From positions 14,758,501-14,822,500 of the forward strand of contig OY987226.1 in the NCBI GenBank assembly GCA_963920705.1: a stretch of 64,000 nt of DNA. The letters run 5' to 3'. This DNA is from Odiellus spinosus (Eukaryota > Arthropoda > Arachnida > Opiliones > Phalangiidae). Each line of letters begins with the position of its first letter. Position 1 is the stretch's first letter. The notes below the pieces were generated by a model. That model saw only the letters and a program-made list of their open reading frames with translations, was not told where the DNA came from and ran no database searches. A program made the translations under genes and the position numbers. This document shows positions 33,775 to 44,303 of this stretch, piece by piece.

Positions 33775-34060
33775 CTCTTTACATATTTTCAAATAACCTA
33801 AAATTTAAATTAAACCCAACTTTCAAATATCCTGAAATTTAACTTAAACTCATGTTTCAAATGACCTTACCTTTAAATATCAATTTTAAAGTTATTTGAA
33901 CATTAATTTCAACTCCATTTTCAATATACGTCACCTTTAACCCCAATATTAAAATTATATAAATTTTAAACACAATTTTTAAATTACCTGACAATTAATT
34001 TAAACCAGATTTTAGGATTACCTGAGCTTTAAACTTAAATTTTAAATTTTCCAGGGCCTT
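33775..34060. repeat. Degenerate tandem repeat, ~40 bp unit
   Basis: About seven units of TTTCAAATAACCTAAAATTT followed by AAATTAAACCCA-like sequence, strongly diverged. Confidence 0.55.
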
Positions 34061-34744
34061 CCCTGATCTCTATTGGCCATCCTACTCATGAAGGTATCAT
34101 TTTTATACGAGGCATATACTTATATGGAAATAGTAAATACATTTTCCACAATTATACCCATCACTAGACAAGATATAAGCTTCTGAATCACTTAAGCCTA
34201 AATACAGAAGAAATCCAATCGATTTTCATGTCCATTTATAATTTAGAAGCGGGGGGCTGGGCTTCAACTTGAAAGACACATAAAATACTTATTCAAATTG
34301 GAAGCACAATGGTATTACATACTATTCCCTTTCTATAATATCAAGCATTCAGATCCTAGCGACCAATTGCACGCTGGCCGACTTCACGCAGAAAGACGAC
34401 AGCCTTTCGTGTTCGTGACATTCCAGTTAAGAAGTACAAACGCGGTGATGTGAAATACACTCTAAAAGTTCGCCCACCTTTACCTAACATAGATACGGCT
34501 TCGTTACCAGTAAGAATTCGAACAGAATTGTCAACGATACAATATAGTACCACCCGAGAAATTAGTCACCACCCACTAGCTTTCAATTAAGGGATCCATC
34601 TAGCATGATTGAGGAAAGGCTGCGAGAATATTGCCATATATATTTATAGTTATTTTCAGATTGCAGCGCGTATTAAGTTACACTACAATACAATTTAGTT
34701 TCTTAGAAGCAGGTTGAACCGAATATCCCAGAATGCTTCGTGAT

Positions 34745-34792
34745 GAAATTCGCAACTGACTCCAACTGCAGTTGGTTTCAGTCGCGAATTTC
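34745..34792. repeat. 48 bp near-perfect palindrome
   Basis: GAAATTCGCAACTGACTCC with centre AACTGCAGTT; the right half is GGTTTCAGTCGCGAATTTC. 21 of 24 pairs match, with no spacer. A CTCGAG-family end lies 30 bp downstream. Confidence 0.85.
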
Positions 34793-34817
34793 AGTTTTTA
34801 CGAATATTCACTTAGGC

Positions 34818-34858
34818 CTATAGTCAATTCCACCTCGAGCTGGCAGCGTTGATTGAGA
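34818..34858. repeat. CTCGAG-type repeat end, copy a
   Basis: TAGTCAATTCCACCTCGAGC, then TGGCAGCG. It aligns with the ends of the elements at 51075 and 57000. A matching partner end was not found nearby. Confidence 0.5.
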
Positions 34859-35945
34859 TATGACAAAGAACGCTAATAGAAGACTGCAATTCATTACTAA
34901 AATAAAATAAATCATATCTTGTTCGGCATATTTTTGATCAATCTTTAAAATTGTTACGAGTTATTTCTAAGATAAATCGCTCGTTTTTCATCAAGAGAAA
35001 ATATAATTACAAGCTCGTAAAATCGCGCTACTTTCTTGCTCGCGGCAGACACTCGCGAGGTTATGCTAATTTTACTTAATATCGCCAGAATTTGTCCTAA
35101 GAAACTCTTTTAGGCTTAAAATTGAAGTTTATAAAAACTGGTATAGTAAATCTTTCACCATTTCACTCACGCTTAAACGATAAGAGAAAATTTTAGAAAT
35201 TTTGCAGTGGAAATGTTAGATTGATTAGAAGGTAATACGAGTCACGAGATAGTGTTTATTTCAGATGAAGCGTTCAACATCGTGTGTTAAATTCCATCCA
35301 TAAATAACCACGATTATTGTATTTAACTAAGACGTAAAAGGGGGATTATACCTTAACACGCGAGGGACTCTTTTACCGAGATGAACTATATAAGTACTAA
35401 ATAGACTTCGCGAATGTGGACATCCGAAATTCAATCCCCTTTTCAACCAATTAAAATTGAGGAGGAAATAGACTTAGGAGAAGAAAAAAAAATTGAATGA
35501 AGAAAGGATTCTCCCAATTCTATTCAAATTGGAAATTACTCCATCGGGGCTCCCCTTTTCTCCATACACGCGCCTAAGTTCGGTTTTATTATATACTTCG
35601 TTCACGCAACGAATTTGAAGGAAACTGTATTAGGGGAAAGAGATTTAACGGGTACGATAAATAGTTTGAAATAAACGTTTTCTCATATTTAAATATATTC
35701 GTATTCCCATAATGAACTAGTTAAATTTCAAGAATAAAACATACTGAATAAAGAAATGTTAGTGTAAGGATATTAAATTATTAAAAAATATATTTCACAT
35801 TGTCTATACCTTCAATTCTACTAATTGTTGCATCATGAACATAGTTTATCCGCACGGGAGTTAATAATGAATAAAGAAAGATAAAACCCCAATTCCATAT
35901 AATTTAGCTTCAACCCGAGCGTTTAACCATACACTAAAATTACGC

Positions 35946-36003
35946 GATTACGTAACTGATTACTCCCTTCGGTAATGCTAAATACGTACTTAGTTACGTA
36001 ATC
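35946..36003. repeat. Hairpin with 12 bp TTACGTAA-containing arms
   Basis: GATTACGTAACT at 35946-35957 and AGTTACGTAATC at 35992-36003 are exact inverses with a 34-base loop. Each arm holds TTACGTAA, a bZIP-type site. Confidence 0.7.
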
Positions 36004-37367
36004 ACAGCCGAAATTACAGCTTTCTACATTGTATCGAAGTTGATCAGAAATATAAATCGAAGAAGCCCAAAATATTATCTCAAAATTGAACAAAGATACG
36101 TTTCAAGACATCTCTGTTCAATTTCAAAACATATACCGTAAAAGTGTAGTGTTAAGAACTTCATCTTCAACTCTATTCAATTTCGTACGATGAACCTGTT
36201 TATATTGTGTACAGGAATCAATATTGAATATATAAATGTTAGGGGAAAGATAGATAACGCTTAAAAATCCACCTCCTTAATTGATACAACCACCCTTGTT
36301 AATACATTCAGGATTTCATCGTGAACGGAATAATACATATAAAGGGGAGATGCAAAACTAATAAGAAATGTTTGATTGGGAAGAAGTGCCTTTGGCAGAC
36401 GCCAGAACTCTCATTCTCCGTATACATGTATGCGTGTGAATTAAACCAATTAGCTCCGAGGCCTAGAAAACGGTTGAGTATTGAAGGAGGGGTTTTAAGT
36501 CCCGAGCATATTGAAAGAGAGGTAAAGGCAGAGGAGTCTCCGTGATGAAAGGAGAAGAATTTCTCCTTTCAAGTTTAATCAAAGACTTTTAAGTGTGAAT
36601 GTGGTAATTGAAAATCTCACGGGGGGAAATAGAGATCGAAACTGAGGAGCCAAAAACTTTATCTCTTTTTTTTTTCTTCTTTCGCTAACGTAGAGATTTA
36701 TAGAATGTTAGAATCTCCAAATCACTAAATGATATAATAATGAAATTAAGCCTTGTTATAGACTTAATTGCTCAAATATAAAAATCAAACTCATTGCGGA
36801 GTTTGCAATGAAGTTCTGCTCTGAAAGAGGCCTTTCGTGTGAAAGTAGATTTAGTTCATTGCAACCCGCATGTAAGAAAGTACAGAGTATTGCATACGTG
36901 TATTGTAATTTTAAATGGATTTCTCACAAAGAAAATGATTAGAAAGATATAAATAGTTATATAGCTCGCGACGTCGAAAGGAAACTAAATCTATCAGTCT
37001 TTTAAAAGCTAAATCTTGTAATATTTTACATCAAGGTGTTGTATAACAATACTGCCACGATGGCTCTAAAAAGGACGAAAAGGGGTGGGAATAGTGAATC
37101 CCCCCTTCAAAATCCTCGAAGAGTGCAGGCGAGATGAGGTGAAAATGCTGGCCGAGTCCAAAATCTCATTTCACGTACGTCAAACGTCGCGTTACGCAAA
37201 CCATAGGCTTAATAGGAAAAGGGTGGCTTTTGGAAAACGCCCAAGGCTTCTAGACAGGTCCTATAACCCTATCAAATATAGTGAGCAACACAATAGTTGG
37301 CGAGCAAGCCTCATATCCCCTATACACCTATAGCTTCTACACCATTTACCATCATTGTTTTTCAGCG

Positions 37368-37504
37368 CGTACAATACTAGGCTAGCCTACACCACTACCC
37401 TTAATATTTGTATTCCAGGATATAAAACTAAGCCTATACCCTTTGGGTGTACTGACAAAACTAGATGGAATGAAATATATGGTTCGTTTTACTGTCCTAT
37501 AGGC
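37368..37504 (+). CDS. Possible internal exon, unidentified
   Basis: ATTGTTTTTCAG ends at 37365, and a frame beginning within the next few bases stays open for about 48 codons. It ends at a possible donor GC|GTAAGG at about 37505. The residues include IPGYKTKPIPFGCTDKTRWN and GSFYCPIGN, richer in Pro, Gly and Cys than chance AT-rich frames. It has no start codon of its own, so it could only be internal. No family recognised and neighbouring exons not found; weak. Confidence 0.15.
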
Positions 37505-38329
37505 AATATTGCGTAAGGTATATAACGCGAGAGAAAGATAGACAATTTATGACGACATCAGGCCTAACTCTTTCTCCCTGCCTTGCGCTATATGGTCTCT
37601 AAGTGGTTGGATGGACCATAACCCACGCCCAAAAACGAAAGTGAGGTTACAAGGAGGAGACATAGGAGAAACTGAAAAGACGGAGGACTCTTGGTATAAA
37701 CGTAATCCATTTCGGACTGAGTATGCCAAGAACTCAGAATCATCCTTTTTTGAACGGTCCTTAAGGACTAGTCTCAGTTATATCGCGTGTGGACATTAAA
37801 TGATTTTAATTACGAGTATTTGCAGAGCTTACCGAAAGATTGAAAATAATACCAATTACATAAAAACCGGACCATAAAGAACGAAGTTAGGATAATATTT
37901 AAAAAAATTCCACTGTTACGTCAGCGTGGTGTCAAGACAGATAAGATCATAATACACGGACTCTTTAATTCTTAACCAATTTTAGCGTGATTAGTCTATT
38001 TTTTAAGGTCTAATTAAGCTAGAAGCGAATCTAATACTAATTAAAAATTTAAACCGAAATTTGCATTTAAAAACTATATTCATTAATTAGTAAAATAAAG
38101 ACATAACTATTTTCGAAATTTCCCAATATCTTGTCATTTTTGGACTTATTATAAAGCTTCTGCTCTATTGTTTACTAATATTTAATTAGATCTATCAAAA
38201 CGCTAAGAGTATATCGTTTGCTTAACTAGAGCAAGCTCGGAAATCTTATTTATACGTGACACTTAACCTTTGAGAAAATCTATTACCAGAAAAAGCTAGC
38301 GCTCCTTGTACTTTCGCGCTCGCTGTAAA

Positions 38330-38720
38330 CTGCGGATGAATTAAACATATACAAATACGAGGAGGAGCGAGAGAGAGGAGGGAGACGACACATCCGGGCC
38401 AATATTGGATCTGTCATCGCCACGTGTCCATCGCGGGTTAGTGATAGAAACGGGGAAGGGGTATAAGGAACGCGCGAGGTGGCTCTTCCGGTCTACGACA
38501 CTGTAAACACTAAAAGCCGAAAAACGGACACACCAGGCTGTGAAGTGTAAGGGGTTTCTGATGCCGTCCTGCGGGACGAGTATGTGTGGTTTGAAACGAC
38601 AGAAAATCGAGTACATGCCGACGCCCGCCCGCCAACATTACGTAGCTTCTCAGAAAAGCGAATAACTTTCAAACTGTCAAAGTTTTCGCGAGAAAATACG
38701 CGCTTCAGGGACCACGATGA
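38330..38720. other. CpG/GC-rich patch
   Basis: Abruptly GC-rich with many CG steps (CACATCCGGGCC, GACGCCCGCCCGCC). Both strands have open frames (91 codons on minus at 38341-38616, about 50 on plus), as expected when stop codons become rarer. May be an exon or a regulatory island; nothing decisive. Confidence 0.35.
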
Positions 38721-39886
38721 AGTATATTAAAGGTTTTAAACTTCAACATATATACATAAGAAACCTCGAAATGTTTTAAGAATATTCAAATATATATACT
38801 GACATTTATATTAAGATATAAAAATCACTGTTAAAAGAACAACCCAAACGTCTCTAACTTTTAAAATGCCCTTTTTTTTTTTTTTTTTCGTTTCAGCATT
38901 ATTTTAAATTATTTCCAAGATTGAAATCAATTGATTTTAGCTATTTGTAAAATCACTAGTTGTATATATCACTAGAGTAATAGTTTCTAAGACAATATTA
39001 CTCGAAATTTCAAATAATATTGAGAGAAGCCGAAACTTTTTTAACTTCCTATCGATGATTCGGGTTGTTCTTTAAATTTTTTGCCGAAATGGATTGAAAA
39101 AAATCGTACTTTTATCTTACTTGGTTCCTTATCCATTTATTATATGAATGTCTCTTGTAATCGGATTATCAGTTTAAAATTGTATATATATAAACCTAAT
39201 AAACTCAATACGTTGGGTTAAAAGTGGTAAAGATTAAGCTCAACTTTGTAAACGCTGAAATTTCAAACCGAGTTAATTGCCACTGATTTTGCATTTAAAT
39301 AATTTCCACACTTTTACAGGTTTTTCTTCAATTTCTAAATCATTTTTCCTGACCAATTTTTTGTCCATTGTCATAAACATGGACACAATTTTCGAGAAAT
39401 TAAGGGGTGTATACATCTAAAAAATATTTATGGAAAACCCCCTTACTCTAACGGACGAATACTGGATTCAATTTTGGACAATTTCAAAATTATAGCCAAA
39501 GGACTTTTCTGACATTTTAAACCCATTTTCAAATTTTTACAGACTCTTGGCAGCCGTGTCAGCCCGAATATGATTGTAGAAATGATGTTAGTGAATATTT
39601 ATGTCTAAAAATTAGGTATCCTCTCATAAAAAATAATGTACTAGTTGCACGGCATCCAATAATAACTTAAACCTTACGCGGCGATGTAATGGAATTTTTG
39701 TCGTCAGGGTTTTCAAATAAAAGAATCCCCAATATCAGGGAGAGTTATTTAGAGCCCAGATTGATTGGCACCTTAAATGGAAAATAAATTATTGGAGAAG
39801 AGAGAGTCATAGCCTCGCTTTTGAGTGGTATTTCAAGATATTCCCCTAGGAAGGTATTTCAGGAATTTTTTAAAAGGGGTCTAGAG

Positions 39887-39889
<3 letters not shown>

Positions 39890-39920
<31 letters not shown>
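39890..39920. repeat. (TA)n microsatellite
   Basis: About 15 uninterrupted TA units. Confidence 0.95.
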
Positions 39921-39923
<3 letters not shown>

Positions 39924-40258
39924 GATATCAAAAACTATTCGTTCAACTATTTATTAGTTTGAAGTGCAATTTAATGAACGTTGAATTTTATATTAAGTTA
40001 AACCTGTCATTCAATGGGGAACTAAGTGAAGTCGATTTTTTATACAATAATTATGGTGAAGTATTAATATTAATTATTAGTTTATGAAGATTGAAGATTT
40101 ATTTTTATAATTTAGTGGCAGGGAGAAAAAGCTATACGTTATATTTTACATAAATACACATTTATGGATTCTATTTGGTCTACTATAACTCTATTATCTT
40201 CAGAATGTTGACGATACAGATTCTACTATACTATTTTATATCTGATCATATGATTATT

Positions 40259-40709
40259 TTAGTCTCTTTTCGATTTAATTGAGAACAAAGTGAGTTTTTG
40301 GTCTATTATCGATTTAATTGAAGACAATATGAGTGTTTTGGTCTATTATAGATCTAATTGAAGACAATATGGGTATTTTGGTCTAATATCGATCTAATTG
40401 AAGACAATATGGGTATTTTGGTCTATATTATCGATCTAATTGAAGGCTATGGGTATTTTGGTCTATTATCGATCTAATTGAAGGCTATGGGTATTTTGGT
40501 CTATTATCGATCTAATTGAAGACTATGGGTATTTCGGTCTATTATCGATCTAATTGAAGACTATGGGTATTTCGGTCTATTATCGATCTAATTGAAGACA
40601 ATATGTGTATTTTGGTCTATTATGGATCTAAATGAAGACAAGGTATTTTGGTCTATTATGGATATAACTGAGGACAATAGGGGTATTTTGGTCTATTATC
40701 GATCTAATT
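40259..40709 (+). repeat. Minisatellite, 36-42 bp unit, ~11 copies
   Basis: Units begin GGTCTATTATCGATCTAATT and continue GAAGACAATATGGGTATTTT. Length variants (38 bp with GGCTATGGG, 40 bp with ACAATATGGG) group next to each other, the pattern left by stepwise duplication. Units at both edges are the most diverged. It creates a repetitive plus frame (40592-40804) that is not a gene. Confidence 0.95.
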
Positions 40710-41262
40710 TTTCAAGATATATGTTTTATGAAATGAGTAATTTAATCATTCATTCATTCATACATTTTCGCATATTTTTGTTTTATATTTATAGCTACTT
40801 CTGACTATTCCAACAAAAAGAAACCTAGAGTGTCGATTGACAATTAAGTAGGGCCTATCCCATAGTCATTTCCACATTCCGATTCGTTCTGGGTACATAT
40901 ATAAACAATCAAGTTTTCTGGCAACTCGTGACAGCCTCTCATATACAAAGAAGTAAATCCCAATATCTCCGATTTTTTGTTTTTCCTTTTTTTTTTTTTT
41001 TTTTCTTTTCCTTCTTTAGCTCATATTGATATCAATATATAAATAAATTTGAGTGTCTGACGTCTTTTTCCACCCAATTCTCGGGACAGGGACTCGCGAC
41101 AAAAATAACCTCCCTCAATTGAATTCTTATCACAATCCAGAGCGAGGAAATAGTACATAAAAAGAGTGGAGAAATAAAAGAAGATGAAAATGAATCGACA
41201 ACCATACCAGTCCTCAATATAACGTTTCATACGAAATACACAACATCACAGTCATACTTTTG
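40710..41262. other. Non-coding
   Basis: Contains a CCATAGTCATTTCCACATTC segment (40860) like the CTCGAG-type ends, and a T run at about 40988-41004. Minus frames at 41021-41230 are overlapping chance frames. Confidence 0.5.
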
Positions 41263-41625
41263 TTAAAGGGATAATGCAACCTAACAACAAGTGATTTCTT
41301 ATCAATTCATAATCGTTTAAATAGCCCTAATCCACCAGTAAAATAAATTACTAACAAATATTAAGCTAGAAATAAATTTAAAACTTTCCCTGTAAATAGG
41401 CTTAGCTGGATTCATCAAGATCCTGCATTCCCCATGTAATGTCCTTCGATCAATGTCATTGGTCGCTAGTCATTACATGGGGAGTTTAGGACCTCCATGA
41501 ATCAAGCTAAGCCTATTTCTAATTTAATATATATTTGTAAACTTTCTTGCTGTTGGATTAGTCCTATTTAAACGATTAGGAATCGATAAAAAATTAATTA
41601 TTCTTAGGTTGCATTCTCCCTTTAA
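41263..41625. mobile_element. TTAA foldback MITE, copy 6 (complete)
   Basis: A 363 bp unit from TTAAAGGGATAATGCAACC to GGTTGCATTCTCCCTTTAA. The arms carry AGTGATTTCTTATCAATTC, TTTAAATAGCCCTAATCCA and AAATAGGCTTAGCTGGATTC with their inverses. The core CCCCATGTAATG pairs with CATTACATGGGG around CATTGGTCGC. This subfamily is shared with copy 7 and related to copies 1 and 3. Confidence 0.92.
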
Positions 41626-41747
41626 AGGTGATCCCAAGATATTTGTAGGTGAAGTGCGTGTCATAGTTCACGACCAACCTCTACTATTGGAGGGGGGCTC
41701 ATTTTCCTCTTTAAAATCTAGTAGGGATGGATAAACGAATCCAACAT

Positions 41748-41790
41748 GGTGTGGCCATATAGTTAGCGCACTTGTCTTTGCAAAGAAAGC
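41748..41790 (+). other. tRNA-like 5' half (box A), possible SINE relic
   Basis: GGTGTGGCCATATAGTTAGC, then GCACTTGTCTTTGCAAAG, matches the D-arm and box A pattern of tRNA-derived SINE heads (GTGTGGCC...TAGTTAGCGC). No box B (GGTTCGAxxCC) follows at the right distance, so it is not a tRNA gene and at most a truncated derivative. Confidence 0.25.
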
Positions 41791-44278
41791 GTATTTAACG
41801 TCAAACGACAACTTATCCTTTTAACAAAGGAAAAGCGTATTTTTTCGTGCCTTTGACAGTTCTAGCGGACATTATTATGATCGCTATAGTAACGAAAAAC
41901 AAGTTTTTGCGTAACTAAAAAAAACGGGCTTTCCTAGGCCTTTTACAATCTCATTATCGACGGGGTAGCTTCAAGTCCATAGGCAGTTATGCTTCCGACA
42001 TATATAGGAAAATATCATTGGGTGCCAATTCGATAGCGGAATTCCTAGATAGAGAAAGATATTGAAGGAAAAAGAAAAGATTTTTATGAGAAGAAATTCC
42101 TTTTTTTTTTTTTGTCCTACCCCCTACTACGATGAATGAAATAAGAAAGATGAGAATTTTCAGAAAGATGAGGCGAAAAGGAACGCTATTTTATGATGAG
42201 AGCAAATTTGATATTGATAGGAAATTTGCCGCATTGCTGTAGCCTGTAGAAGCAACAAATTGAGTTACTCACTTTGCAATTTCAGACCAAATCTATTTTA
42301 TCAATTGGATACTCTATTGTGGGATAGAAATTTTATTTTTTCATACATCATTTTTGCGTCTTGTCGAGTTCATATCAGAAAGTAAATTTCTCGTTCAAAT
42401 ATTAAATTTCAAAATTCTTCGTTACGAGAATTAAATTTAAATAATTTCCTTGGTAATTTAAAGACACCATTGGAGTTGGGAGTTACGAAGCCTTAGGCAA
42501 AACCGGGGTCGTAACTAAGGCAACCAAACTGGTTTTATTTTGATCCACTCACGTCAGCAACGACAAGTCAAGAAAGCCAATAAGATATTTATAATGTTTT
42601 GATAGGCGTTGAGGGGTGGAACTTTTCCCAGCGGTGTCTAATTTTATTTCTGGTAAATTTCGACGAAGTATTCATTTTAAACTAACATTCCCAAAAAATA
42701 CTCAAATTTCATTTAGTATTCATCGAGAAACGAGGGGCCAGCCACACAAGAGTAATCGGTGCACAGGCTGTATATTTGACTGTACTACAGCGATTACGCT
42801 TTAAAATCCCTGCCTTTGACAATGCTAAAATGATTACGGATAATCCTTAATCGGTGTACATTCAATCCAAGAGTGATTTCCCATTCGTGGAGAAATTAAT
42901 GACATTTTCAAGACTGCAACCAAATCGGGTATCTTACGATATAGGTGGTGCTGAAAAGCTTGTTTATTTAGGGTATTAAAATGTCTTCTCCGTCTCTGAG
43001 GCGCGAGCCTCGCCAGTTCTACGGATCATTGAACCGATAACAAGGAGCAATTCAGGCACGTTGGAGACGCGCGCTCTCGTGGTATTAGAAATAGCTCGCC
43101 CTGGTCCTTCCACCAAAAACCTAATTACCTTTGCTTTGATGATAATTAGGGATTTGACTCGATGACTGCCTTTTGTAAATACCCCCTTTATTAGATATAA
43201 ACACCTTCCCCCAGCTTTCGCCCGCTCTATTTGTTAATATCATAAATTACATTTATATAATATATATATATATATTTTTGAAACTGGCAAAGCCCCGCTT
43301 CCTTCTCTACGTATTCTACCATTACTACTTGACAGTGGGAATAAAGTTCGATCAAATTTTAACGTTGGTACGAAGTTAAGTTGAAACTGTGGGTATAATT
43401 TCTATTAAAAATTCAAGTATTTTTGGTGTTAAGAATAAAACCAGAAATTTAATATTTTAAACGAAGCTCAAATTTTAATTGAATTGAAAAAAGTACTGGC
43501 TTTTCTCTTCACCCTCCCTTTAAAGCTAGCTCCTCCTTCAGTTTCACTGCCAATTAAGCCAGGCATTCTGTGTTTACTAAAACGGAAAAGTCCCTAATTA
43601 ATGCCAAATATACGAATTCTCAAAATGTACGTACTATATTTAGGACGGTCTAGAAACTTAAGCCTTGGCTTTAAAACGAGCTATGACTTTAATACGGTGG
43701 AAGGGAAAAGGGAGGAGCTATAATCAAATTGTCATCTATTCAAATTTACCGGATTTAAACCTTGGCATCAGTCTAATTAAAAGAGCGCTTTTGAAATATG
43801 AGTGTATATATAGTACATATGAATTTAAGTGCAAAAATGTTTTAATTTAAAATTAATACGATTCAGTCAATAAAATCTCACGTAACACGTCACCACCAAT
43901 CATGAATAAATTCCCAAAATTTAATATTGTTTAAACTTAAGTTTGGAACGACCTCTTTTTAATACAAACACGATACGTTGTGAGATTTTGCATTAATAAT
44001 AGCAGACGATATTTGCAATAATTTGAGTTTCCTCACGTCCTTTTCTGCAAAAGCTTAAATTACTAGAGAAGAAGATGAAGGAAGTTTTATTAGTGCACGC
44101 TGCAATCATGGATTAAATAAACTTAATATTTGTTCCATGCTGCAATCAGGCGCGTGACTATTTTCCCGCGATTTTCAGAAATATTAGACGCGTTCTCCAA
44201 ATGGCTCCAGCTTTAATTAGTTCATTTAATAAAGGTTTCCTCTCGTAACTCAAACCAAACGAACGGAATTAAGATAAA

Positions 44279-44303
44279 GCGCGGGAAATTTCTCGCGCCA
44301 AAA
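44279..44303. promoter_or_regulatory. Paired E2F-like sites
   Basis: GCGCGGGAAATTTCTCGCGC followed by CAAAA joins two inverted E2F-type sites (GCGGGAAA and TTTCTCGCGCC). Further CpG-rich sequence with TTTTCCCGCG (44160) and TCGCGCGCGC (44347) lies nearby. Motif-only inference. Confidence 0.3.

Larger units (their letters stand above)
33356..34744. other. Non-coding; microsatellite and old tandem repeat
   Basis: Includes (AT)n at 33417-33438 and a degenerate array at 33775-34060. The minus frame at 34356-34553 has no family match or splice support. Confidence 0.5.
34859..40257. other. Non-coding, with CpG-rich patch and possible exon
   Basis: A hairpin lies at 35946-36003. Plus frames at 36321-36545, 37085-37333 and 37611-37799 match nothing known. 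A splice-bounded open segment at 37368-37504 is listed separately. A GC-rich patch at 38330-38720 has overlapping frames on both strands. (TA)n lies at 39890-39920. The stretch would be intronic or downstream of the minus-strand Shroom-like gene. Confidence 0.4.

Noticed and set aside
38341-38616. 91-codon minus frame in a GC-rich patch
   Set aside because: A plus frame of about 50 codons overlaps it; both are explained by fewer stop codons in GC-rich DNA.
40259-40709. Regular array considered as a CRISPR
   Set aside because: Units are contiguous variants without unique spacers, in a eukaryotic context.
40592-40804. Repetitive plus frame (VFWSIMDL-type units)
   Set aside because: Translation of the 36-42 bp minisatellite.
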